A stretch of DNA of 7,858 nucleotides, from the NCBI GenBank assembly GCA_938018045.1, contig CALIIP010000076.1:1-7858 (forward strand), given 5' to 3'. The position numbers and the translations under genes were made by a program. Under the pieces are notes generated by a model, which was given only the letters and a program-made list of their open reading frames with translations, had not been told where the DNA came from and searched no databases. The first letter of the stretch is position 1. Each line of letters opens with the position of its first letter. Below are positions 1 to 6,341 of the stretch, piece after piece. This stretch comes from an uncultured Flavobacteriaceae bacterium (GTDB taxonomy: Bacteria > Bacteroidota > Bacteroidia > Flavobacteriales > Flavobacteriaceae).

Positions 1-935
1 GAAGTTGAAACTTCAAACAAATCAACTATTTCTGATACGGTTTTTAAAGACATTAATTTAGAAAAAACATTTTGATGTTTATGATACAAACCTGCAAGTT
101 GAGAAATCCTGATTGTAGGAAAGTTCATTGGTCGTAATCTAAAATACTGAACAGAATTCCGTGAAACGGCATCCAATTTATATTTTTTACATTGATAATT
201 ATATTCTTTATTTAATTCACTAAAATACTGATTGTCAATTTTTTTATTAAACATTCCCAATTGACCAAAAAACAGACTTTCCAAGTTTTGTTGACTACTC
301 CACTCCTTTCTTACTATTGAAAAATCTATTGAAGTTGCCATTTCAAAAAATGAGTCTGCATTTACTTTTAGTCCGAAATTACGAGACAATAATTGAAACA
401 AAACTGCTTCCCAATCAAAATTAGTTTTCTCTAATAATTCAGTAATCAAAACTGATTTTCGCTCTAAACGTTCAAAATATAAACGTTCCAACCAATTAGA
501 TACAATAAAATTATCTACAGTAGCAATATCCTGCTCGCAGTTAATCCATTTTTGAGTTTTTGAAAATAATTTTTGATACTTCTGAAGTAACTCTTTAGAA
601 ACAAACTCTTTCAACTCCAATGTCGGAATCGCATTATTTTCACTATTGTGCACATCAACATCGTGCTCCCAAACAACATGTAAAATCACATTATCATAGT
701 TGCTATCATTCTCGTGATTATGCACATACCAATCTGAAGACTTTATATGAATTTCAACATTTCCTGCCCATAATTGAGTACCTATCTTGATTTTTGCATT
801 AAAAAAATCTGGTCCAGCATTGTGATTGTGAGTTCCTGAAGTTGAAACAAGTATCTCCTCTCCTTCTGATGTTTTTAATTCATCAGAAAAAAACAGTTTA
901 TGCTTCCACAAATAATGTAGTAAATCTTCTTTCAT
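1..935 (-). CDS. DUF2851 family protein, C-terminus cut off by the window edge
   Basis: A leftward reading frame stays open from ATG at 935 to the left edge, giving 311 complete codons with no stop. It begins MKEDLLHYLWKHKLFFSDEL. Family hallmarks are visible: a segment around residues 40-55 reading HNAGPDFFNAKIKIG, then LWAGNVEIHIKSSDWYVHNH, then YDNVILHVVWEHD, and near residue 280 RPMNFPTIRISQLAGLY. These match DUF2851, a Bacteroidota family of about 420 residues, so roughly a quarter of the protein lies outside the window. The biochemical role of the family is unknown to me. The conserved His, Asp and Glu residues in the N-terminal half could suggest metal binding, but that is inference. 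No signal peptide or membrane segment is seen, so it is probably cytoplasmic. The ATG lies 19 bp after the stop of the upstream lipoprotein gene, so both are probably read from the promoter at 1563-1591. Family assignment is confident; function is not. Confidence 0.88.
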   Translation of the reverse strand, partial: MKEDLLHYLWKHKLFFSDELKTSEGEEILVSTSGTHNHNAGPDFFNAKIKIGTQLWAGNVEIHIKSSDWYVHNHENDSNYDNVILHVVWEHDVDVHNSENNAIPTLELKEFVSKELLQKYQKLFSKTQKWINCEQDIATVDNFIVSNWLERLYFERLERKSVLITELLEKTNFDWEAVLFQLLSRNFGLKVNADSFFEMATSIDFSIVRKEWSSQQNLESLFFGQLGMFNKKIDNQYFSELNKEYNYQCKKYKLDAVSRNSVQYFRLRPMNFPTIRISQLAGLYHKHQNVFSKLMSLKTVSEIVDLFEVST

Positions 936-954
936 AGCTTTGTAAGATGATTTT

Positions 955-1551
955 TTATATTTTGGGTGGCTTTGGGAATAATTCCATTCTTTTATTTAAA
1001 AATATATTTAGTTTTAATGAATCTGTCGATTCTTCTTGAATTTCATTGAAGACATTAGAAACTTTTAAAATTAAATATTCTAACTCATCAATTTCACAAG
1101 TTAAAGAAACAACATGTTTTTCTGGTGAGTCAGAATATTGGCTGTATTCACCGGAATTTTTCAAATCTTTTGACAATATTTTTTTCAAATAGCTGATATG
1201 ATGTTTTTTTCTTTTTAGAATACTATCGCAAGATACACTTAAGATATTCTTGAATTTTAATAAGATTGGAGGACCATTACCAAAAGTTGTTGAAACTAAA
1301 ATATTATATTTTGTATTATCTGTTTCAATTTTAAAATATGCCTCTTTACCGTGATATTTTAGAATTTCAAGGCTATCAATTAATTTACTAAAACTCTCAA
1401 ATGTTTTAAAGTCTATCAATTGATAATTTTCTGTATCTGAAAACTCAAAATGATAAGGATAATAAAATTCTTTCTTAATATTATTTTTACAAGAAATCAG
1501 AATAAATGAAGTAAGTAATATTTTAATTATTAATTTCATTTTCAATAACAT
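955..1551 (-). CDS. Small hypothetical lipoprotein
   Basis: The product is 198 residues from the ATG at 1551, or 194 from an in-frame ATG at 1539. It starts with a positively charged hydrophobic leader and a lipobox LIS-C, the lipidated cysteine being residue 21 of the long form (17 of the short form). The residues after the cysteine are KNNIKKEF. They lack the acidic cluster of the Bacteroidota surface-export signal, so a periplasm-facing anchor is more likely than display on the cell surface. The rest is hydrophilic, rich in Lys, Ser, Glu and Leu, without a domain I recognise. The short start is preferred because the promoter just upstream would leave a leader of only 5-8 bases for the long form but about 17-20 for the short one. 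It is probably co-transcribed with the DUF2851 gene 19 bp downstream. No function can be assigned. Confidence 0.75.
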   Translation of the reverse strand: MLLKMKLIIKILLTSFILISCKNNIKKEFYYPYHFEFSDTENYQLIDFKTFESFSKLIDSLEILKYHGKEAYFKIETDNTKYNILVSTTFGNGPPILLKFKNILSVSCDSILKRKKHHISYLKKILSKDLKNSGEYSQYSDSPEKHVVSLTCEIDELEYLILKVSNVFNEIQEESTDSLKLNIFLNKRMELFPKPPKI

Positions 1552-1562
1552 ATTAGCATTAC

Positions 1563-1591
1563 CAAATATACATCATTTATAGTTGTATCAA
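1563..1591 (-). promoter_or_regulatory. Consensus Bacteroidota promoter of the lipoprotein-DUF2851 unit
   Basis: Read on the minus strand, TTG (1591-1589) is followed by an 18-base spacer and TATATTTG (1570-1563). This is a full match to the Bacteroidota housekeeping consensus TTG, 17-23 bp, TAnnTTTG. Transcription should start around 1556-1559, just before the lipoprotein start codons. No experimental start site is available. Confidence 0.7.
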
Positions 1592-1661
1592 AAATTACAA
1601 TCGTTTAGAAAATGATACTGCAATATAATTTCCGTTCTTTGCAATTCAAAATAGCATAGGT

Positions 1662-2291
1662 ATGAATAGCATAGAAAAATTGGAATGGCGATGTGCAACA
1701 AAAAAGTTTGATAACACAAAAAAACTGTCAGAAGAACAACTGCATATATTGAAAAGTACTTTTACTTTAACAGCAACTTCTTATGGTTTACAACCTCTTA
1801 AAATGCTAGTTATTAGTAATCAAAAAATAAAAAACAGTCTACTTGAACACGCTTACAATCAAAAGCAAATTGTTGATTCTTCTCACGTATTGGTCATCTG
1901 TATAAAAACAGTAATTGATAGTAATTATATTGATCAAAAGTTTGATTTAGAAAAAGATATTAGAGGAACTCCTGAAGAGACTATTAATGGCTTTAGAACA
2001 TTTTTAAAAGATACATTTAAGAATAAAACATCCGACGAAATAGAAAATTCATCTATAAATCAAGCATATATTGCATTAGGAAATTTAATGACTGTTTGCG
2101 CATATGAAAAGATTGATTCTTGTCCTATGGAAGGTTTTAATCCTGAAAAATTTGATGAAATTTTAGACTTAAAAAATCAGCAATTAAAGTCTATTTTATT
2201 ACTTCCTGTAGGTTTTAGAGCAGATGACGATTTTATGAGTACGCTTAAAAAAGTGAGGATTCCAGTAGAAGAATCGGTTATAGAAATTTAA
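1662..2291 (+). CDS. Nitroreductase family (NfsB-like) NAD(P)H-dependent flavin oxidoreductase
   Basis: This 209-residue protein has the length and layout of the NfsB branch of the nitroreductase family. These are cytoplasmic FMN homodimers that pass hydride from NAD(P)H to nitro compounds, quinones or similar acceptors. The N-terminus aligns without gaps to E. coli NfsB from memory: R10, T13, K14, F16 and D17 match its R10-H-S-T-K-A-F-D, the FMN phosphate site. Further matches are the stretch YNQKQIVDSSHVLVIC (65-80, with N66 at the NfsB N71 position), the PMEGF motif (155-159), LLPVGFR (180-186) and R199 in KKVRIP near the C-terminus. Two usual flavin contacts differ: Ser12 is Ala and Lys74 is Gln69. 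The physiological substrate cannot be told from sequence. The gene stands alone and is closed by the hairpin at 2299-2375. A degenerate -7 element (TTCTTTG, 1635-1641) lies at a suitable distance from the ATG, but no convincing -33 element accompanies it. Confidence 0.9.
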   Translation: MNSIEKLEWRCATKKFDNTKKLSEEQLHILKSTFTLTATSYGLQPLKMLVISNQKIKNSLLEHAYNQKQIVDSSHVLVICIKTVIDSNYIDQKFDLEKDIRGTPEETINGFRTFLKDTFKNKTSDEIENSSINQAYIALGNLMTVCAYEKIDSCPMEGFNPEKFDEILDLKNQQLKSILLLPVGFRADDDFMSTLKKVRIPVEESVIEI

Positions 2292-2298
2292 TTAATTA

Positions 2299-2375
2299 TG
2301 TCAGGTCGAGCGCAGTCGAGACCGCTAATAATTAGTTCTCGACTCCGCTCGAACTGACAATTATTATCCTTTTTT
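2299..2375 (+). terminator. GC-rich dispersed hairpin, copy 1, probable terminator
   Basis: Arms at 2299-2321 and 2337-2359 (23 bases each) are inverted repeats with two mismatches, separated by 15 bases. The core is TCGAGCGcAGTCGAGA on the left and its complement with G in place of the lower-case base on the right. The loop itself contains the palindrome CTAATAATTAG (2325-2335). A run of six T (2370-2375) follows ten bases after the stem. The element begins seven bases after the nitroreductase stop and ends before the pepD promoter, as expected of a terminator insulating the two genes. The arms are about 60% G+C in an AT-rich setting and recur downstream of pepD. Confidence 0.7.
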
Positions 2376-2377
2376 CA

Positions 2378-2407
2378 CTGTAAAATAACTCCATTTAAGT
2401 ACCTTTG
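2378..2407 (+). promoter_or_regulatory. Promoter of pepD
   Basis: TACCTTTG (2400-2407) matches the Bacteroidota -7 consensus TAnnTTTG exactly. CTG (2378-2380) lies 19 bases upstream and matches two of three positions of the -33 TTG. The predicted start near 2412-2414 leaves a leader of about 21-23 bases before the pepD ATG. Its position directly after the hairpin gives pepD a separate transcript. Confidence 0.65.
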
Positions 2408-2434
2408 TTCAACATAATTTTAATACAATAAAAA

Positions 2435-3886
2435 ATGAGTGCAGCCATAAGAAACCTTGAACCAAATAGAGTTTGGAATAATTTTGCAGATTTAAATGCA
2501 GTGCCTAGAGCATCAAAAAAAGAAGAGCGTGTAATTGCTTTTATGGTTGCATTTGGAAAAAACTTAGGGTTAGATGTTGTTATAGATCCAGTTCAAAATG
2601 TAATTATCAAAAAGCCAGCAACTAAAGGGATGGAAAATCGCAAAACAATTGTGATGCAAAGTCATTTAGATATGGTACACCAAAAAAATAACGATACTGT
2701 TTTTGATTTTGATACTGAAGGAATCAAAATGTATGTTGATGGAGATTGGGTTCGTGCTGATGGTACAACTTTAGGTGCAGATAATGGTCTTGGAGTAGCA
2801 TCGATCATGAGTATTTTGGAATCTACAGATATTCCTCATCCTGCAATCGAAGCGTTATTTACGATTGATGAAGAAACTGGAATGACTGGAGCAATTGGTT
2901 TGCAAGCAGGATATTTAACTGGAGAAATTCTTTTAAATCTTGATACCGAAGATGACGATGAAATTGGTGTTGGATGTGCTGGAGGAGTTGATGTAACTGC
3001 TACAAAAAAATATTCTGGAGCCTCAGTTCCTGCAAATTCAACTTCTTACAAAATCACTGTAAAAGGATTACAAGGAGGACATTCTGGAATGGATATCATA
3101 AAAGGATTAGGGAATGCTAACAAAATGATGAATCGAATTTTATTTGCTTTAGATTCTCAAATTCAAGTTGCTGAAATTGATGGCGGAAGTCTTCGAAATG
3201 CAATTCCGAGAGAAAGTAATGCGATTGTAACAACTCAAAATACGAGTGAATTCAAAAGTGCTTTTGATAAAATCTCTGCCGAAATTCAAAACGAATATAA
3301 CACAACAGAAGAAAAACTAGAAATTACTTTTTCTGATAGCGAAACACCAAAAAATGTGCTGTCAAACACTGACCAAACTGCATTGATAAATGCTGTTTAT
3401 GGAGCACACAACGGAGTTTTTAGAATGAGTCCAGATATTGAAGATTTAGTTGAAACTTCAAACAATATTGCACGTGTTATCGTAAAAGATGGAACTATTA
3501 AAGTTGGATGTTTAACGCGTTCTTCTGTAGAATCAGGAAAATGGGATATGGCATACACGCTCCAATCTACTTTTAAATTAGGCGGTTTTGATGTTGAGTT
3601 TGGCGGGAATTATCCAGGATGGAAACCAAATCCTAGTTCAGCAATTTTAAAAGTGATGCGTAAAATTTATGAAGATATGTTTGACGAAAAGCCAAACATT
3701 TTAGCATGTCATGCAGGTCTTGAATGTGGAATTTTAGGAACACATTATCCAGAAATGGATATGATTTCTTTTGGCCCTACGATAAAAGGAGCGCACTCAC
3801 CTGATGAAAGAGCATGCATCAGTTCGACACAAAAATATTGGAAATATTTATTAGAGATTTTAGCAAATATTCCTGAGCGAGCGTAA
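2435..3886 (+). CDS. pepD: Aminoacyl-histidine dipeptidase (cytosol non-specific dipeptidase, M20)
   Basis: This 483-residue enzyme is close in length to E. coli PepD (about 485) and matches it along its whole length. It hydrolyses Xaa-His and many other dipeptides in the cytoplasm, completing peptide turnover. The two-metal M20 centre is complete: H77 and catalytic D79 in SHLDM, bridging D116 in GADNG, general base E146 and metal ligand E147 in DEETG, D170 in LDTE, and H454 in KGAHSPDE. H216 in GGHSG, in the lid/dimerisation domain (about 200-390), is the residue that reaches the partner active site in M20 dimers. Characteristic PepD strings include KPATKGMENRK (60-70), GTTLGADNG and GCAGGVD. 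There is no signal peptide. The gene is monocistronic: it has its own promoter at 2378-2407 and a hairpin downstream at 3928-4023. Nothing appears truncated or missing. Confidence 0.96.
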   Translation: MSAAIRNLEPNRVWNNFADLNAVPRASKKEERVIAFMVAFGKNLGLDVVIDPVQNVIIKKPATKGMENRKTIVMQSHLDMVHQKNNDTVFDFDTEGIKMYVDGDWVRADGTTLGADNGLGVASIMSILESTDIPHPAIEALFTIDEETGMTGAIGLQAGYLTGEILLNLDTEDDDEIGVGCAGGVDVTATKKYSGASVPANSTSYKITVKGLQGGHSGMDIIKGLGNANKMMNRILFALDSQIQVAEIDGGSLRNAIPRESNAIVTTQNTSEFKSAFDKISAEIQNEYNTTEEKLEITFSDSETPKNVLSNTDQTALINAVYGAHNGVFRMSPDIEDLVETSNNIARVIVKDGTIKVGCLTRSSVESGKWDMAYTLQSTFKLGGFDVEFGGNYPGWKPNPSSAILKVMRKIYEDMFDEKPNILACHAGLECGILGTHYPEMDMISFGPTIKGAHSPDERACISSTQKYWKYLLEILANIPERA

Positions 3887-3927
3887 TCAATTTATATAGA
3901 AATATAAAAATCCATTAATAATTTAAA

Positions 3928-4023
3928 TGTCACCTCGAGCGGAGTCAAGAGATTATTATAGATCAAAATTATGGATATAAATTAGGTCTCGACTCCGCTC
4001 GACCAGACAATTCAAACTTTTTT
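3928..4023 (+). terminator. GC-rich dispersed hairpin, copy 2, probable terminator of pepD
   Basis: Arms at 3928-3950 and 3987-4009 form an imperfect inverted repeat around a 36-base AT-rich loop. The longest uninterrupted pairing is TCGAGCGGAGTC, with mismatches near both ends of the arms. Six T (4018-4023) follow eight bases after the right arm. The arms belong to the same sequence family as those at 2299-2359. The position, 41 bases after the pepD stop and ahead of the parA promoter candidate, fits a terminator. The longer loop and the extra mismatches make it a weaker hairpin than copy 1. Confidence 0.6.
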
Positions 4024-4033
4024 ATTGTAGATG

Positions 4034-4061
4034 TAACACAATTTCTAACAAATTGTTAACA
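4034..4061 (+). promoter_or_regulatory. Three TAACA repeats upstream of parA, possible operator
   Basis: TAACA occurs at 4034-4038, 4046-4050 and 4057-4061, spaced 12 and 11 bases, about one helical turn. The middle copy is the left half of the inverted repeat TAACAA-A-TTGTTA (4046-4058), and the region is framed by AGATGT (4029-4034) and ACATCT (4059-4064). The cluster ends about eight bases before the -33 position of the parA promoter candidate, where an activator might bind. No known regulator motif is recognised, and short AT-rich repeats arise easily by chance in such DNA. Confidence 0.3.
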
Positions 4062-4068
4062 TCTTCTA

Positions 4069-4099
4069 TTATCAAAACTCATAAATAATTGTATTTTTA
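4069..4099 (+). promoter_or_regulatory. Candidate promoter of the parA-lepB operon
   Basis: TATTTTTA (4092-4099) fits TAnnTTTG except for its last base. TTA (4069-4071) lies 20 bases upstream and differs from TTG at one base. The -7 element ends 24 bases before the parA ATG, the same geometry as the two stronger promoters in this window. The match is imperfect, so this is a candidate only. Confidence 0.4.
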
Positions 4100-4122
4100 C
4101 GTCTTAATACCTCACAAAATAT

Positions 4123-4890
4123 ATGGGAAAAATAATTGCAATTGCAAATCAAAAAGGTGGTGTTGGTAAAACAACGACTACAGTAAATTTAGCGGCTTCA
4201 TTAGGTGTACTTGAACAAAAAGTGTTGCTAATTGATGCTGATCCTCAAGCAAATGCCTCTTCAAGTTTAGGAATTGATGTTGACCAAGTAACCAAAGGGA
4301 CTTACCAACTTCTAGAACATACTTTACCTGCAAAAGAAGTTATTGTGAAAACAAATTCTCCAAATGTAGATATTATACCTTCGCATATTGATTTAGTTGC
4401 TATTGAAATAGAATTGGTAGATAAAGAACAGCGTGAATATATGCTTCAAAAAGCATTGGAAGAAGTAAAGGACAATTATGATTACATTTTGATTGACTGT
4501 GCTCCTTCTCTTGGTTTAATTACCTTGAATTCTTTAGTTGCTGCAGATAGTGTTATAATTCCAATTCAATGTGAATATTTTGCATTGGAAGGCCTAGGAA
4601 AACTACTTAACACCATCAAAGGTGTTCAAAGCATACACAATACTTCATTGAATATTGAAGGCTTATTATTAACGATGTTTGATTCTCGTTTACGTCTTTC
4701 TAATCAAGTTGTTGAAGAAGTAAAAAAACACTTTGAAAACATGGTTTTTAAAACAATTATTCAACGGAATGTACGTTTAGGTGAAGCACCGAGTCATGGA
4801 GAGAGTATTATAAAATATGACGCTACGAGTAAAGGCGCTGAAAATTATCTTAACTTAGCAAACGAAGTCCTTAAAAAGAATAGTAAATAA
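4123..4890 (+). CDS. parA: Chromosome partitioning ATPase ParA (Soj-like)
   Basis: This 255-residue protein is the short, chromosomal Soj type of ParA, with no N-terminal DNA-binding extension. It is a cytoplasmic ATPase that dimerises with ATP, binds nucleoid DNA non-specifically and is released by ParB, which moves and separates newly replicated origins. Motifs seen are the deviant Walker A KGGVGKT (11-17, with signature lysine K11), the A' motif LLIDADPQANAS (35-46, D40), and Walker B YILIDCAPSLG (121-131, D125). The C-terminal part, RNVRLGEAPSHGESI, is typical of the family. It opens a tightly packed operon, its stop sharing one base with the parB ATG. The size and the cellular neighbours (dapB, lepB) argue against a plasmid ParA. 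Identification is secure. Confidence 0.96.
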   Translation: MGKIIAIANQKGGVGKTTTTVNLAASLGVLEQKVLLIDADPQANASSSLGIDVDQVTKGTYQLLEHTLPAKEVIVKTNSPNVDIIPSHIDLVAIEIELVDKEQREYMLQKALEEVKDNYDYILIDCAPSLGLITLNSLVAADSVIIPIQCEYFALEGLGKLLNTIKGVQSIHNTSLNIEGLLLTMFDSRLRLSNQVVEEVKKHFENMVFKTIIQRNVRLGEAPSHGESIIKYDATSKGAENYLNLANEVLKKNSK

Positions 4891-5753
4891 TGGCAAAAGC
4901 AACAAAAAAACAAGCATTAGGAAGAGGCTTGTCTGCATTATTAAAAGATCCTACAACCGATAAACTTGTCGGAAGTATTATCGAGATTTCACTTGATTCT
5001 ATTGAAGTTAATCCTTATCAACCAAGATTTCATTTTGATAGCGAAGCCTTACAAGAATTAGCAAATTCAATTAAAGAATTAGGTATTGTTCAGCCAATTA
5101 CTGTTCGTAAATTAGAAGAAAATAAATACCAATTAGTTTCTGGAGAACGTCGTTTTAGGGCTTCAAAATTAATTGAGAATAAAACAATTCCTGCATACAT
5201 ACGTACAGCAAATGACCAAGAAATGCTAGAAATGGCATTGGTTGAAAATATACAGCGTAAAGATCTAGATCCTATCGAAGTTGCGCTTTCTTATCAACGG
5301 TTGATTGACGAAATCAACTTGACACAAGAAGAAATGAGTAAACGCGTTGGTAAAAAACGCTCTACTATTTCTAACTATTTAAGATTGCTAAAATTAGATC
5401 CAATAATTCAAACAGGAATTAGAGATAAGTTTATTTCTATGGGACACGGCCGTGCAATCATAAACATAGATAATCAAGACGAACAATTAACTATTTACGA
5501 AAAAATACTAAAAGGAAAACTATCTGTACGTCAAACAGAAACTTTAGTAAAAACATTAAAAGAAGGTGTTTCTAGTAAAGATCATACAAAAATACCGCAA
5601 GTTCCTTTTTATGTGAAAAATAGTCTAGGAGAACTTCAAGAGCATTTTAATACTGACATAAGAGTTAAAATGATGAAAAATAATAATGGCAAAATAGTGA
5701 TACCTTTTACTTCTGAAAAAGATTTTATTCGCATTAAAAAATTATTACAATAA
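4890..5753 (+). CDS. parB: Chromosome partitioning protein ParB (Spo0J-like)
   Basis: ParB binds parS sites near the origin, uses CTP to clamp and slide along DNA, and stimulates ParA ATPase. Parts seen in the 287 residues are: an N-terminal ParA-contact segment with the conserved GRGLSALL (11-18); the ParB/Srx CTP-binding domain (about 31-125) with NPYQPR (41-46), the arginine patch GERRFRAS (85-92) and ENIQRKDL (119-126); a helix-turn-helix parS-binding domain (about 142-190) with TQEEMSKRVGKKRSTISNYL and GHGRAI; and a basic C-terminal dimerisation region. The ATG overlaps the parA stop (TAATG), so translation is probably coupled and expression of the pair matched. I found no parS site in the window. 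The length is normal for chromosomal ParB. Confidence 0.96.
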   Translation: MAKATKKQALGRGLSALLKDPTTDKLVGSIIEISLDSIEVNPYQPRFHFDSEALQELANSIKELGIVQPITVRKLEENKYQLVSGERRFRASKLIENKTIPAYIRTANDQEMLEMALVENIQRKDLDPIEVALSYQRLIDEINLTQEEMSKRVGKKRSTISNYLRLLKLDPIIQTGIRDKFISMGHGRAIINIDNQDEQLTIYEKILKGKLSVRQTETLVKTLKEGVSSKDHTKIPQVPFYVKNSLGELQEHFNTDIRVKMMKNNNGKIVIPFTSEKDFIRIKKLLQ

Positions 5754-5755
5754 CT

Positions 5756-6334
5756 TTGAATTATAAAACAATATATATCCTTGTTTGTTGTGTTATTTTC
5801 AACATCAATCATTCATTTTCTCAAAAGAATGATTTGTATATAAGCGATACAATTCCTACAGTTGAAGATGGTATTAATCCTCTTGCACCATCAACTGCAG
5901 CATTTTATTCAGCCGTAATTCCTGGCCTCGGACAAGCATATAATAAGAAATATTGGAAAATTCCCATTGTATATGCTGCACTCGGAACTTCGACTTATTT
6001 TTATATAGATAATAACAAACAATACAATCGAACTCGAACTGCATTTAAACTCTTAAAGTCTGGAAAACCACATGAATTTGATGGACTTAACGGAAATGAC
6101 TTATTAAGTGAAGCTGCACTAGTAAGGGCTCAAAAAAGATATAAAGAAGATAGAGATTTGTCATTATTTATAACAATTGGCTTGTATGTTCTTCAAGTTA
6201 TTGAGGCAAGTGTAGATGCGCATTTAATGCAACTTAGCACAGATGACAACTTATCGTTTAATCCAAATTTAATGATTGATCCAATAACAAATCATGTTGT
6301 AACAGGAGTTTCAATTTCTTATAATTTTAATTGA
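5756..6334 (+). CDS. DUF5683 domain envelope protein, TTG start
   Basis: This 192-residue protein begins at TTG, two bases after the parB stop. No ATG or GTG lies between the preceding in-frame stop (5735-5737) and this codon, and the signal peptide follows at once, so TTG is the credible start. The leader is MNYKTIYILVCCVIFNINHS followed by FSQ, a common Bacteroidota cleavage context, predicted to be cut near residue 23. C11 and C12 do not form a lipobox because V or C, not G/A/S, precedes them. The DUF5683 core is clear: PSTAAFYSAVIPGLGQAYNKKYWKIP (45-70) leading into a hydrophobic segment (about 68-84), then RYKEDRDLSLF (128-138) and a second hydrophobic segment (about 136-156) ending EASVDAHL. 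The C-terminus ISYNFN alternates like a beta strand. The family occurs beside parB and dapB in Flavobacteriia. Its molecular role is unknown; an envelope function is inferred from the leader and hydrophobic segments. Confidence 0.88.
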   Translation: MNYKTIYILVCCVIFNINHSFSQKNDLYISDTIPTVEDGINPLAPSTAAFYSAVIPGLGQAYNKKYWKIPIVYAALGTSTYFYIDNNKQYNRTRTAFKLLKSGKPHEFDGLNGNDLLSEAALVRAQKRYKEDRDLSLFITIGLYVLQVIEASVDAHLMQLSTDDNLSFNPNLMIDPITNHVVTGVSISYNFN

Positions 6335-6341
6335 TAAAGAA

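Noticed and set aside
1552..1661. Strong rightward promoter for the nitroreductase gene
   Set aside because: Only a TTTG-ending element (1638-1641) is present at a suitable distance, without the TA of TAnnTTTG or a TTG at the right spacing. The clear promoter in this gap faces left.
3449..3466. 18-base match between pepD and the window start (3-20)
   Set aside because: The stretch AGTTGAAACTTCAAACAA encodes unrelated peptides on opposite strands (LVETSNN in PepD, LFEVSTS in DUF2851). It is AT-rich and partly palindromic, so coincidence is the simplest explanation.
3472..3487. Possible parS site inside pepD (TATTGCACGTGTTATC)
   Set aside because: It keeps the CACGTG core but matches only about 10 of 16 bases of the parS consensus and lacks the symmetric GTTTC/GAAAC arms. 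It lies in conserved PepD coding sequence.
5786..5791. DUF5683 protein as a lipoprotein because of the C11-C12 pair in its leader
   Set aside because: The residue before the cysteine must be small (G, A or S) in a lipobox. Here it is V or C, and a standard cleavage context (FSQ) follows the hydrophobic core.
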